DNA of 64,000 nucleotides from 40CM-4-68-19 sp036513415 (lineage in GTDB: Bacteria > Myxococcota > Myxococcia > Myxococcales > 40CM-4-68-19), in contig DATBZA010000171.1 in the NCBI GenBank assembly GCA_036513415.1, forward strand, positions 8,151 to 72,150, written 5' to 3'. Positions 8,648-18,010 of this stretch are shown here, one piece after another. The notes beneath the pieces are model-generated. The model did no database searches, was not told where the DNA came from, and worked only from the letters and a program-made list of their open reading frames with translations. Position 1 is the first letter of the stretch; every line of letters starts with the position of its first letter. A program made the position numbers and the translations under genes.

Positions 8648-10419
8648 CGGGTGAACTCCCGGAATGCGCCGCGATGGACGTCCACGTGGCAACCAGCGCA
8701 GGTGGTGGGGAGGCCGCGATACCGGCGCGCACGCACCCCGCCTCCGAGCTCCACCTCGAGGTGGCAGCCGGTGCACTCGACGTTCTCATGCTTCCCGTCG
8801 AGGAGGAAATTGGTGAAGGGCGGCCGGTGCACGAACGCGGTCTGCTTCCAGTCGGCGGTCGCATGGCAGCGCTCGCAGTCAGTCGTCCTGCGCGCGGGCG
8901 CGAACTGCCCGGCGTGGGGATCGGCATGGCAGGAAGCGCACTCGCTCTGCAGCGGCTTGTAGCGGACCACCCCGGAGAGATCGGTGACATGGCACCCCGC
9001 GCACTCCGCCTTCTCGTGCGCGCCAGTGAGGGGGTACGAGGATTCGCGCTGATGGTCGAAGCGCACCTGCGCGAAGGAGGCCACCTGGTGGCAGTCGGTG
9101 CAGCCCGCCTGCTTGACGCGCACGCCAAACTGGCCGCGGTGCGCGTCGGTATGGCAGGTGTCGCACCGGCGCGTGTCGCCCCCGAAGATGTAGCGCGTCT
9201 CGACCACCTGATCCTTCCTTCCGCGCCTCTCGAGGAAGGCGCGGATGGGCGCTATCTTCGAAGCAAGGGCCGGATCGGTCCGGTGGCAGCCGGAGCAGGC
9301 CGCCGCAAGGTGCCCGCCCTCGAGGGGATACTGCTTGTGCATTGCCGGCTCGTAGATCGCCGGCCTGAACGCACTCAGGTTGTGGCACGAATCGCACGCG
9401 CGCGGGGGGGAGCCGAGCTGGCCGAGATGGGCATCCACGTGGCAGTCGGTGCAGCTGCCGAACTTCAGGCCCTTGAATGACGCGGGGATGCCGCGGAAGG
9501 GCCCGTGACAGCTCTTGCACTCGACCGTCGTGTGCGCACCCCGGAGCGGGTACCGGGTCTTCTCGTGGAAGGCGCGTTCCCCCGATACGCCCTTCACTTC
9601 CTTCCAGTCGTCGTTCGTGTGGCAGCTGGTGCACTTCGGCCCCAGCCGACCTTCGTGGGGGTCCTTGTGGCAGTCGACGCAGTTGGCGTGCGCGATGGGG
9701 CTCATCCGCATGAACTTTTCCGAGTACGGCGGCATCGGCGCGTCCTTGTGCGCGTTCGCGTCGGTCATGCTCGCGTGGCACTTCGCGCACTGGACCGCTT
9801 TGTGCTTCCCCAGCAGGGGAAACTTGGTCTTGGCGTGGCTGAATCGCGGCGCCGCCTTCCAGGACGACTCAGTGTGGCAGTCCGCGCACTTGCTGCCGAG
9901 TTGACCGCGGTGCTCGTCGAAGTGGCATTGGGCGCACTGGGTGGGCAGGCCGAGGAAGGTGACGCGCTTCAGACCTTTCGCGCCGGCCGCGCGGACGGCT
10001 GCGGTCTTGATCAGCCGGTCCTTGTGGCACTCGGCGCACTCGACTTCCGCATGCTTGCCCCGCAAGGGATATCCAGTCTTGGCGTGATCGAAGCTTTTCT
10101 GGCCCTTTGATCCCCAGAGCAGATCGAAGTCCCGGCCCTGGTGCTCCTTGTGGCACTTCTGGCAGGTCAGCTCAGCGGGGGAGAGCCGCCCATGCAGTCC
10201 CCGGTGGTCGGTCACGCTCTTCTTGATGGCGGTATGGCAGGCGAGGCAGGTGTCGTTCGACAACTTCGAGCCGGCGACGTGGCACTTCGTGCAGTTCTTG
10301 AGGCCTTCCAGATCCGCGTGGCCTGCCGCCAGCGGGCCCGGGGAGAAGACGTCCGCGCGCGCCCCGGCGGCCGCGAGCATGAGCGCGGCCGCCAGGACCA
10401 GCCTACCGGAACCAGACAT
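8644..10419 (-). CDS. 20-haem periplasmic c-type cytochrome
   Basis: The 591-residue protein has a signal peptide ending near ARA-D and 20 CxxCH motifs. The repeating unit is about 50-60 residues: a CxxCH with HxGQLG, then a second CxxCH, then F.H..T.YPL.GKH leading into the next. This is a tandem array of a small multihaem fold. The first 17 bases overlap the 3' end of the membrane flavoprotein gene, and the stop overlaps the next start as ATGA, so the genes should be made together. It probably takes electrons from the membrane flavoprotein and carries them across the periplasm. Reaction and partners are inferred from the operon. Confidence 0.93.
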   Translation of the reverse strand: MSGSGRLVLAAALMLAAAGARADVFSPGPLAAGHADLEGLKNCTKCHVAGSKLSNDTCLACHTAIKKSVTDHRGLHGRLSPAELTCQKCHKEHQGRDFDLLWGSKGQKSFDHAKTGYPLRGKHAEVECAECHKDRLIKTAAVRAAGAKGLKRVTFLGLPTQCAQCHFDEHRGQLGSKCADCHTESSWKAAPRFSHAKTKFPLLGKHKAVQCAKCHASMTDANAHKDAPMPPYSEKFMRMSPIAHANCVDCHKDPHEGRLGPKCTSCHTNDDWKEVKGVSGERAFHEKTRYPLRGAHTTVECKSCHGPFRGIPASFKGLKFGSCTDCHVDAHLGQLGSPPRACDSCHNLSAFRPAIYEPAMHKQYPLEGGHLAAACSGCHRTDPALASKIAPIRAFLERRGRKDQVVETRYIFGGDTRRCDTCHTDAHRGQFGVRVKQAGCTDCHQVASFAQVRFDHQRESSYPLTGAHEKAECAGCHVTDLSGVVRYKPLQSECASCHADPHAGQFAPARRTTDCERCHATADWKQTAFVHRPPFTNFLLDGKHENVECTGCHLEVELGGGVRARRYRGLPTTCAGCHVDVHRGAFREFTR

Positions 10420-12733
10420 AGCCCAGGTACACGGAGACGCCGATGTGCGCTGCGATCGCGATCACCAGGAACCCGGCCAGGGAGGCATGAAACAGGCGCC
10501 ACCCGCTGAGCAGTTTCTTCAGCGACTGGTAGAAGGTGACCTGCATGCGGAGCCTGGAGAGCTGCAGGTAGCCGGCCTTGAACTCGCCGTATTCGTCGGC
10601 GTCGTGGAAGTGGAAACTGGCGCGGAACAGCCGCAGGCGCATCCAGGTCGCGCGGAACGGCCAGGTCAAGAACATCCAGAGGACCGAGCCAGGGCGCACG
10701 GGCCGGGACCCGGAATCGAACATCCTGTGCAGCAGGGCCGGATCGTCGGAATCGTCGAGCATCGGCTGGAGCCTGGCCCTGAGCCGCTCCCATCTGCCCA
10801 GCACGTCGGAGATCTCCAGGGCCTTGCCCCCGGCGGAAGGAACGAGCCCGTAGATGAAGCGGCCGATGATCCCGGTCAGCACCACGATCAGCAGCGCGCC
10901 AGCGGTACCCGTCGCCAACTGGTTGTTGGATTGGAACGCCGCATGGAATGCGATCACCAGCGGGCTCATGAACCCGACGAACATATGGAAGTCGAGCCAG
11001 CCGCGGATCGATCCCTTCCCGGAGAGCAGGCGTGAGCGTTTGCGCACCGGATAAACAAAGTTCAGCATCATGAAGGCGGTGGCGATGATGCCCACGCCGT
11101 GGCCCCAGTGGCCGGCAGGACGCAGCGTTTCGTGCAGCGGAGACGCCAGTCGATCCGCGTGCGAGAGCAGGTAGTAGGACCACCCCTTCAGCGTCAGCCA
11201 CCCCAGGATCAGCGCGCCCGTCAGCAGGTAAAAGACGTGCGCGCGGCGGTGCGAAATGCGCTCATCCCGCTCACGCGCCAGGCCCCGGCGGTCGCCCACC
11301 GGGCCGCGCTTCGGCTTCTTCCGCTCTTCGCCGAAATGCTTCTCGAGCGAGATCTGCAGCTTGGAGAGGAATTCCAGCGGCAGCTCGCCGCCGATGTTCA
11401 CGATGACGAAGTCGTTCGGCAGCACCTGGGGCGAGCCCTCGACCGTGAGAACCACCTCATCTTCGGTGATCGCGTCCACCTGGGAGTTCATCAGGGCCCG
11501 GACGCGCCGTGCCTTGACCATCTCGGCCATCTTGGTGCGGTTCTTCTCGCGGCACTTGGCGAAGTTCTCGCCGCGGTAGGAGATGGAGACGCGGGCATCG
11601 CTCTCTTCGGCGAGTTGCATTGCGGCTTCCAGCGCAGCATCGCCGCCGCCCACCACCAGGACGTCGCAGCCCTCGTACTGCTCCGGATCCATCATGCGGT
11701 ACGTCACCTTCTGCAGGTCTTCGCCTCGGCAGCCCAGCTTGCGTGGGGTTCCGCGGAGGCCAGTGGCGAGGATCACCTTGCGCGTGTCCATCGAACCGCG
11801 GCTCGTCTGCACGCGGAAGGCGCCGTCATTCCCCTCGATGCCGGTGACCTTCACCCCCTCGTCGATTCCGACGTTTCCCTTGTTGAGGGCGCGCTGCCAG
11901 GTCGAGAGCAGCTCCTCCTTGCTGATCAGCTTCTTCGTCACCTTTCCGTAGAAAGGGACCTGGAACGGCTCCGTCATCACCACTTTCTGTCGCGGATAGT
12001 TTGCGACGGTTCCGCCCAGCGACCCTTGTTCGAGCACGCGGAACGTGCGTCCGGCCTCGCGCAGGCGTAGCGCGGCCGCCAGACCCGCGGGACCGCCGCC
12101 GACGATCACCACATCGGGCGAGGATCCACTCCCTTTCGGCATCGTCTGGGCCAGGCGCTCCGCCACCTGGAGTCCCTGCGTCACGGCGTTCCTGATCAGT
12201 CCCATGCCGCCCAGCTCGCCGACGATGTGGACGCCGGGGCGGCTCGACTCGAAAAACTCGTCGACCATCGGGAGATCGACGCCGCGCTCGGAGGTGCCGA
12301 AGACCAGCTTGATGGCGTCAACTGGACACTCGGCCGCGCACTTCCCGTGGCCGATGCAGTGATCGGCATGAATGAGACGTGCGGCCCCGTTCACGATCCC
12401 GAGGATGTCGCCCTCGGGGCACGACTTGAGGCAGGTCAGGCTGCCGATGCAAATGTCCGGGTCGATCACCGGATGCAGCGTCAAAGGGACTTGGACGCCT
12501 CGTCCGTGCGCCTCTTGCAGCGCGGCCGCGCTTTTGCGGTGCTGGCGCCGGCGGCGTGCGAGGTGAAGAACGGCGAGCGCCAGGCACCCGAGCACGGCAG
12601 CCAACAGGATTGCTCTTCCGAGGTCCATCTTCCCGAGCAGCTTCCCAAGGTCCGCTCTCGCGAGAAGTTTCCCGAGGCCCAGCCTCGCGAGCATTCTCCC
12701 GGCGTCGTCCACTCTCGCGAGCAGGAGGTCCAC
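10403..12733 (-). CDS. Membrane flavoprotein: ferredoxin-like, FAD/NAD(P) reductase and haem-b-like membrane domain fusion
   Basis: The start is a GTG at 12733 preceded by AAGGAAG; the product has 776 residues. In order: an amphipathic N-terminus with repeated LGKLL, a membrane helix (about 40-58), a ferredoxin-like domain (about 90-145), a two-dinucleotide-binding reductase domain with GGGPAG and GGGDAA (about 200-490), then a C-terminal domain with about five membrane helices and paired His residues (HMF...FHAAF, FHASL...AAHIG) that could bind haem b. Both ferredoxin motifs lack the usual second Cys: CIGSLTC...CP and CIGHGKC...CP. The reductase domain has no redox CxxC, unlike thioredoxin reductase. 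It could move electrons from NAD(P)H or ferredoxin into the membrane and on to the cytochromes encoded next. Confidence 0.88.
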   Translation of the reverse strand: MDLLLARVDDAGRMLARLGLGKLLARADLGKLLGKMDLGRAILLAAVLGCLALAVLHLARRRRQHRKSAAALQEAHGRGVQVPLTLHPVIDPDICIGSLTCLKSCPEGDILGIVNGAARLIHADHCIGHGKCAAECPVDAIKLVFGTSERGVDLPMVDEFFESSRPGVHIVGELGGMGLIRNAVTQGLQVAERLAQTMPKGSGSSPDVVIVGGGPAGLAAALRLREAGRTFRVLEQGSLGGTVANYPRQKVVMTEPFQVPFYGKVTKKLISKEELLSTWQRALNKGNVGIDEGVKVTGIEGNDGAFRVQTSRGSMDTRKVILATGLRGTPRKLGCRGEDLQKVTYRMMDPEQYEGCDVLVVGGGDAALEAAMQLAEESDARVSISYRGENFAKCREKNRTKMAEMVKARRVRALMNSQVDAITEDEVVLTVEGSPQVLPNDFVIVNIGGELPLEFLSKLQISLEKHFGEERKKPKRGPVGDRRGLARERDERISHRRAHVFYLLTGALILGWLTLKGWSYYLLSHADRLASPLHETLRPAGHWGHGVGIIATAFMMLNFVYPVRKRSRLLSGKGSIRGWLDFHMFVGFMSPLVIAFHAAFQSNNQLATGTAGALLIVVLTGIIGRFIYGLVPSAGGKALEISDVLGRWERLRARLQPMLDDSDDPALLHRMFDSGSRPVRPGSVLWMFLTWPFRATWMRLRLFRASFHFHDADEYGEFKAGYLQLSRLRMQVTFYQSLKKLLSGWRLFHASLAGFLVIAIAAHIGVSVYLGYVWFR

Positions 12734-12859
12734 ATCACTTCCTTACCCCTGTCACCGGCTCCCGGGTACACGCGTAAGTGCGCGGAAAGCGCCGCCAGTC
12801 GGTCCCGGGGTGCGCGCGTCGGTGGCAAGCGCGTTCATGCTCGTGGGAAACCTGAACTT

Positions 12860-12873
12860 CCGACTCACGTCGG
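12860..12873. promoter_or_regulatory. Palindrome upstream of the cytochrome operon, possible operator
   Basis: CCGACTCACGTCGG has two perfect 5-bp arms around TCAC, about 127 bases upstream of the GTG at 12733, in the only sizeable gap before the operon (12734-12922). It could bind a regulator, but a short GC-rich palindrome can also occur by chance. I see no convincing -35/-10 pair here. Confidence 0.25.
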
Positions 12874-12922
12874 ATACGCTCCGGATTCGTTGCTGAGATC
12901 GGATGGTTACATGGATTGCGGC

Positions 12923-13414
12923 CTACTGACGCGCAAGCGTCCGGAGCATCGCGTCGAACTGCTTGATGGCCGCGCGCACCGTCTTGCGGGGCCCGGTCAG
13001 CTTGAAGAACACGTTGCCTCCCGGGCCTTCGGCAATGGCGCCGAGCAGCGCGTAGTTCCCCTTCGGGGTGGTCGGCTGGCCCGGCATGCCGGAGGCGAAA
13101 GTGCCCTCCGCAGAGACCCTGGTCACCCGGATGCCGTTGATCGTTTCTACCCGCGAGGTGGGCTCGGCCGATGCGGGTTCCGGCTTGAACTGCGCGAACC
13201 AGCGCTCGACGTTCGTATTGACCGCTCCTCCCTCTTTTCCGAAGAAGAAGATCGCGAGCTCGGCGGGGTCGGAGTCGCCGGGTGCAGTGGGAACGCGATG
13301 GGTGGCCAGGCGCATCGCCGAGCTGCTGGCCTCGACGGGCCAGGACGCAGGTGACTTCCAGGTCAGACCGCCGGCTTGAACGGCCGCCAGGAGAAGGGTC
13401 GCGAGCATCGTCAT
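12923..13414 (-). CDS. Exported protein of unknown function
   Basis: A 163-residue protein with a short signal peptide (MTMLATLLLAAVQAGG) and no other membrane helix. The mature part opens with LTWKSPASWP and has a mixed alpha/beta look, with FFFGKEGG near the middle and a positively charged C-terminal helix that includes KQFDAMLRTLA. It has no Cys, haem motif or recognised catalytic pattern. It lies 45 bases after the alpha/beta hydrolase stop on the same strand, so it may be the last gene of the aidB operon. It looks like a small conserved periplasmic protein; I cannot assign a function. Confidence 0.7.
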   Translation of the reverse strand: MTMLATLLLAAVQAGGLTWKSPASWPVEASSSAMRLATHRVPTAPGDSDPAELAIFFFGKEGGAVNTNVERWFAQFKPEPASAEPTSRVETINGIRVTRVSAEGTFASGMPGQPTTPKGNYALLGAIAEGPGGNVFFKLTGPRKTVRAAIKQFDAMLRTLARQ

Positions 13415-13459
13415 GCGCGAAAGCCTAGCGCCGCCGCGCGTTCGCCCGCAACGGAGCCG

Positions 13460-14203
13460 TCAGACGTACCTGCGGACGAAACCCGCGATACCGTGCAGGG
13501 TCGCCTCCGGCTGATCTTTGTGCGGCGAGTGGCCGCACCGCGGCAGCAGCAGCACCTCCGTGTTGCCTGCGCCGCGCTGGATGGCGTCGACCTGCTTCTG
13601 CGTCCCGTACTCGTCCTGCTCGCCCTGGACCACGAGGATCGGCGCCGCGATCCGCGGCAGCAGCTCTTCCAGGTTCCACTTGCGGAACTCGGGGTCCAGC
13701 CAGGGGCGGTTCCAGCCCCAGAACGCCGCTTCGACGTCGCGGTGGTGCTTCGCCAGGCGCTGGCGCAGGTCGCCGCGCTCGTAGGCCTCGCGCGCTTTCG
13801 CGATGTTTCGCAGGCCCATCTCCTCGGTGAACACGTGCGGCGCCTCGAGCACCAGCGCGCGAGCTTTCCCGCCGCTGCCGGCGTGGATGATGGCGATCGA
13901 CGCGCCGTCGCTGTGGCCGACCAGCACCGGGTCGTCGATCCCCGCCGCTGTCAGGATTTCGGGCAGCAGCTCCGCCTCCTCGTGCATGTAGCGGACTGTC
14001 CGAGGCATGAGGGCAGCGTCCGATTTGCCGTACCCCGCGCGGCTGTAGACGAACGCCGGCAGCCCGGTCGCGTCGGCGAGCTTCTCCGGGAAGTCGCGCC
14101 ACAGCCCTACCGAGCCGAGCCCTTCGTGCAGCAACACCAGGGTCGGACCGCCGCGAGGTCCGACCCGCTGCGCCTCGATCTTCTTGCCTCGGACGGTCAG
14201 CAT
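13460..14203 (-). CDS. Alpha/beta hydrolase
   Basis: The 247-residue product starts at the ATG at 14203, four bases after the aidB stop; an extension to 14428 would run inside aidB and is unlikely. It has the alpha/beta hydrolase order: LVLLHEGLGS (oxyanion loop), nucleophile elbow GHSDG with Ser98, Asp in GEQDEYG and His in CGHSPH. Length and motifs fit small esterases or C-C hydrolases of the MhpC/BioH type. The substrate is unknown. Tight linkage to aidB suggests a shared stress or acyl-group role. Confidence 0.88.
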   Translation of the reverse strand: MLTVRGKKIEAQRVGPRGGPTLVLLHEGLGSVGLWRDFPEKLADATGLPAFVYSRAGYGKSDAALMPRTVRYMHEEAELLPEILTAAGIDDPVLVGHSDGASIAIIHAGSGGKARALVLEAPHVFTEEMGLRNIAKAREAYERGDLRQRLAKHHRDVEAAFWGWNRPWLDPEFRKWNLEELLPRIAAPILVVQGEQDEYGTQKQVDAIQRGAGNTEVLLLPRCGHSPHKDQPEATLHGIAGFVRRYV

Positions 14204-14207
14204 CCGG

Positions 14208-15830
14208 TTACCTGGCGACCGCCTGGGGCCAGGTGCGCGAGAGGATCGCGCCGGCGTCCACCCCCGCAGGCAGGGTACCGAACGCGTAGCCGCCATCTCC
14301 CACAAGCCGCGTCGCGCAAAAGGCGTCGGCGACCGCGCCGGGCGAATGGCGGACCAGCAGCGATCCCTGCAGAGCCAGGCCGAGCGATTCGACCAGCCGC
14401 CGCGCCCCCGCTTCATCGGGGGTGGCAAGCCGCCTTTCCGCCTCCTCCAGGGCAGCGTCGAGGCGGCGGTCGGCGCCGCGGCCGAGGCGGAGCTCTTCGA
14501 GGAGCGCGTCGCGCGCCTCCGGTTCCTTGTCCAGGGCGCGCAACACGTCGAGGCAGATCACGTTGCCCGACCCTTCCCAGATCGAGTTCAGCGGGGCCTC
14601 CCGATAGATGCGCGGCAGCATCGACTCCTCGACGTACCCGTTCCCTCCCAGGCACTCGAGCGCCTCGGCGACCATGGGCGCCGCGCGCTTGCAGACATGG
14701 TACTTGGCGACCGCGGTCCCGATGCGCCGGAAGGACGTCTCCTCCTCGAGGCGATCGTATGCGCGCGCCAGGCGCATCATCAGGACCGTCGCGGCCTCCG
14801 ACTCCACGGCCAGATCGGCCAGGACCGCGCGCATCAGCGGCTGCTCGGTCAGGCGCCGCCCGAATGTGCTCCGGTGCATGCAGTGATGAACCGCTTGCGC
14901 GAGCGCCTGGCGCATCATGGCCGCCGCGCCGATCACGCAATCGAGCCGGGTGTGGTTCACCATCTCCAGGATGATGCCGATGCCGCGGCCTTCGTCCCCC
15001 AGGAGGCGCGCCCAGGCGCGGTCGAACTCCACTTCGCTGGAGGCGTTGCTCCGGTTTCCGAGCTTGTCCTTGAGCCGCTGGAGATGGAAGCCGTTGCGCT
15101 CGCCGTCAGGCTTCCAGCGGGGAAGGAGGAAGCAGGACAGACCCCGCGGCGCTTGGGCCAGCACCAGGAACGCGTCGCTCATCGGCGCCGAGCAGAACCA
15201 CTTGTGCCCCGTGAGCGCGTACGCACCTCCTCCGAGCGGCTCGGCCCGCGTGGTGTTCGCCCGCACGTCCGAGCCGCCCTGCTTCTCGGTCATGCCCATG
15301 CCGATCAAAGCGCCGCGCTTTTCGGCCGCGGGCAGCGCGCGGGAGTCGTATTCGAGCGAGACGATCCGCGGCGCCCATTCCTCGAGCAGGTCGGCCTGGT
15401 GCCGCAGGGCCGGGAAGGCCGAGTACGTCATCGACACCGGGCACCCGTGACCGGCTTCCGTCTGCGAGACGAGGAACATCTTCGCCGCGCGCGCGACGTG
15501 CGCTCCCTCGCCCGGGTCGCGCCACGGTCCGCAGTGGACGCCGTTCGCGACCGAAAGCCGCATCAGCTCGTGCCACGCGGGATGAAAATCGACTTCGTCG
15601 ATTCGATGGCCGAATCGGTCGTGCGTGCGCAGGCGCGGCGGATTCTGGTTCGCTTCGAATCCAAGGCCGATGGCCTGGCGGGTGGCCGTCGCCCGGGCGA
15701 ACGAGCCCACCTCGCCCCTTGCCCACGCGGCCCCTTCCCGCTGCAGGGCCTCGTCCAGGGCGGCGTCGCAAGCGAGCGGATCGTAGTCCTGGAGGGGGGG
15801 CGGCTGGTTCAGCACCTCGTGCGTAGGCAT
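14208..15830 (-). CDS. aidB: AidB-like acyl-CoA dehydrogenase family flavoprotein
   Basis: The 540-residue protein is close in length to E. coli AidB (541) and shares long stretches with it as I recall that sequence: FNQPIPL-like NQPPPL, FHPAWH, GMGMTEKQGGSDV, GHKWF, LKDKLGNRSNAS and NSIWEGSGN. The EGSGN Glu lies where AidB has its active-site base. AidB binds FAD and DNA and is induced by alkylating agents in E. coli; it has weak isovaleryl-CoA dehydrogenase activity, and its true role is unsettled. Here it is followed at once by an alpha/beta hydrolase and is divergent from a PBP gene, with 92 bases between starts. Confidence 0.93.
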   Translation of the reverse strand: MPTHEVLNQPPPLQDYDPLACDAALDEALQREGAAWARGEVGSFARATATRQAIGLGFEANQNPPRLRTHDRFGHRIDEVDFHPAWHELMRLSVANGVHCGPWRDPGEGAHVARAAKMFLVSQTEAGHGCPVSMTYSAFPALRHQADLLEEWAPRIVSLEYDSRALPAAEKRGALIGMGMTEKQGGSDVRANTTRAEPLGGGAYALTGHKWFCSAPMSDAFLVLAQAPRGLSCFLLPRWKPDGERNGFHLQRLKDKLGNRSNASSEVEFDRAWARLLGDEGRGIGIILEMVNHTRLDCVIGAAAMMRQALAQAVHHCMHRSTFGRRLTEQPLMRAVLADLAVESEAATVLMMRLARAYDRLEEETSFRRIGTAVAKYHVCKRAAPMVAEALECLGGNGYVEESMLPRIYREAPLNSIWEGSGNVICLDVLRALDKEPEARDALLEELRLGRGADRRLDAALEEAERRLATPDEAGARRLVESLGLALQGSLLVRHSPGAVADAFCATRLVGDGGYAFGTLPAGVDAGAILSRTWPQAVAR

Positions 15831-15922
15831 GCGCGCACTCTAGCGCCTCGCCGAGGCGGGTGCCCCGCGCCGCTTCGATCAGCCTTGTGAATTCCGCCCG
15901 CTCGGCGGAAGCTTGGACCCGC

Positions 15923-18010
15923 ATGCTTTTTGGGAGGAAGAGCCCCCGGCCGGTTGTTCCGGGGAGGATGGTCTGGCCCCGGACACCGCCGAAAGGTGTG
16001 CGCATAGCTGCGTGGTGCGCCGCGGCCTTGTTCGCGCTCCTGGCCATCGGAGTGCTGGCGGTCGCCTGGGGGTGCCCTCCCGTGGATGCGCTCCACGACC
16101 ACCGGCCCCCGCAGGCTAGCCTGGTCTTCGACCGTGAAGGCAAGCTGCTGGCGCGCCTCGCTCCGGAAGAGCGCATCGTTGTGCCGCTATCCTCCGTGTC
16201 GCCGACGCTGACAGGCGCGTTCCTCGCCATCGAGGACCAGCGCTTCTACGAGCACAGCGGCATCGACTGGCGCCGTGTGGCAGGAGCGATCTGGCGCGAT
16301 CTGCGGGCGTTCTCGCTGAAGGAGGGGTCCAGCACGATCACGATGCAGCTTGCGCGCAACGTCTTCCCCGACAGCCTCACCCGGGCCCGCACGCTCCGCC
16401 GCAAGCTCGCGGAGATGATCGTTGCGCGCCGGATCGAGCGCGTCTTCAGCAAGCAGCAGATCCTGGAGCTGTACCTGAACCAGATCTATCTCGCGAACGG
16501 CTACTACGGCGTAGAGGCCGCCTCCCGCGGATACTTCGGGCGCTCCGCCAGCGACCTGTCGCTGGCCCAGGCGGCGCTCCTGGCCGCCCTGCCCAAGGCG
16601 CCCTCCAATTACGACCCGCGCCGCTTCCCCGAGCTGGCGGTGAAGCGCCGCAACCTGGTCCTGGCCCAGATGGTGCGGACGAAGCTGATCACGCCCAAGG
16701 ACGAGGCGGCGGCGCGGAAGACGAAGCTGCGGCTGACTCCGCCGGAGCAGGAGGGCGGAGCGCCCTGGTTCGTGGCCGCGATCCGGCGCGAGCTGCACGA
16801 CCGGTTCGGCGCCGATGCGGAGACGAAGGGGTTGCGCGTGCGCACCACGCTCGACGCCGGGCTGCAGCGCATCGCGGAGAAGGAGCTGGTCCGCCAGATC
16901 GAGGCGGTCGAATCCGGCAAGCTGGGGCAGATCGCCGCCGAGAAATGCAACGGAGCGCCTGATGATTGCCTGGAGGGCCTCTTCGTCGCGCTCGACGTGC
17001 ACACCGGTGACGTGCGTGCGCTGGTGGGCGGGCGCGACTATGGCCTCTCGGAGTTCGACCGGGTGACGCAGGCGCGCCGCCAGGCGGGCTCCACCTTCAA
17101 GGCGTTCGTCTGGGCCGCGGCCGTGCAGGCGGGGGTGCCGGTCTCCACGCTGCTCGATCCGGCCCAGCTTCCACCGGACTACGCGCCGGCGGACGGGCAG
17201 CTCGCGCCCGACCGGCCGCTCAGCCTGCGCGAAGCCCTTCGCGTCTCGTCGAACCGGGCCTCAGTGGCCCTGGGACAGAAGATCGGCATGCCCGCAGTGG
17301 TGGAGATGGCGCATTCCTGTGGCATTGGAGATGCGCTCATTCCACCGTACCCGTCGAGCTTCCTGGGCGCCGCGGACGTGGTCCCCCTCGAGCTGGTGGC
17401 CGCGTTCGCCCCGTTCGCCAACGGCGGGGATCGCGTGCTGCCGCGATTCATCGACGAGGTGCGCAACCCGAGCGGGGATGTGCTCCTCAAGAACGGCATC
17501 GTGACCGCGCCGGCCCTGAAGCCCGGGGCGGCGTTCATCATGGCCTCGCTCCTCGCCGACGTGGTGGAGCGCGGGACGGGAACTGGCGCCCGGGCGGGAG
17601 TGCCTGCCGACCTGCCGGTCCTGGGAAAGACGGGCACCACCAACGGCGCCCAGGACGTCTGGTTCATCGGCGCCACGCCCGACCTGGTGGCCGGCGTCTG
17701 GATGGGCTTCGACCACCCTCGCCCCCTGGGCGCAGCCGCGGCGGGCGGGAAGCTGGCCGCGCCGGTCTGGGCGCGCGTGATGGCCGCGTGGCAACGGGGC
17801 AAGCCGAGCCCTCCGCCCTGGCAACGTCCCGAGGGCGTCGAGCAGCACGACGTGGACACGCATACCGGCGGCCTCGCCACCGGCGGCTGCCCCTCCCAGC
17901 AGGTCGCCCGCGAATGGTTCCTCTCCGGCAGCGCTCCCAGCGATTGCCCCGAGCACGCGGGCGGCCTCGCCGGGTTCCTCGAGCGCACCTTCGGGAAGTG
18001 GTTCCGTTGA
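15923..18010 (+). CDS. Class A penicillin-binding protein (PBP1A-type)
   Basis: The bifunctional peptidoglycan synthase has 695 residues from the ATG at 15923. Starts at 15860 or 15968 are possible; 15923 has GGAAG upstream and leaves a short cytoplasmic tail before the membrane anchor (about 27-49). The GT51 glycosyltransferase domain contains EDQRFYEHSG with catalytic Glu104. The transpeptidase domain contains STFK (Ser390), SSN (442-444) and KTG (569-571). The family polymerises lipid II and cross-links the peptides in the periplasm. It overlaps the rlpA-like gene downstream, which also acts on peptidoglycan. Confidence 0.92.
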   Translation: MLFGRKSPRPVVPGRMVWPRTPPKGVRIAAWCAAALFALLAIGVLAVAWGCPPVDALHDHRPPQASLVFDREGKLLARLAPEERIVVPLSSVSPTLTGAFLAIEDQRFYEHSGIDWRRVAGAIWRDLRAFSLKEGSSTITMQLARNVFPDSLTRARTLRRKLAEMIVARRIERVFSKQQILELYLNQIYLANGYYGVEAASRGYFGRSASDLSLAQAALLAALPKAPSNYDPRRFPELAVKRRNLVLAQMVRTKLITPKDEAAARKTKLRLTPPEQEGGAPWFVAAIRRELHDRFGADAETKGLRVRTTLDAGLQRIAEKELVRQIEAVESGKLGQIAAEKCNGAPDDCLEGLFVALDVHTGDVRALVGGRDYGLSEFDRVTQARRQAGSTFKAFVWAAAVQAGVPVSTLLDPAQLPPDYAPADGQLAPDRPLSLREALRVSSNRASVALGQKIGMPAVVEMAHSCGIGDALIPPYPSSFLGAADVVPLELVAAFAPFANGGDRVLPRFIDEVRNPSGDVLLKNGIVTAPALKPGAAFIMASLLADVVERGTGTGARAGVPADLPVLGKTGTTNGAQDVWFIGATPDLVAGVWMGFDHPRPLGAAAAGGKLAAPVWARVMAAWQRGKPSPPPWQRPEGVEQHDVDTHTGGLATGGCPSQQVAREWFLSGSAPSDCPEHAGGLAGFLERTFGKWFR

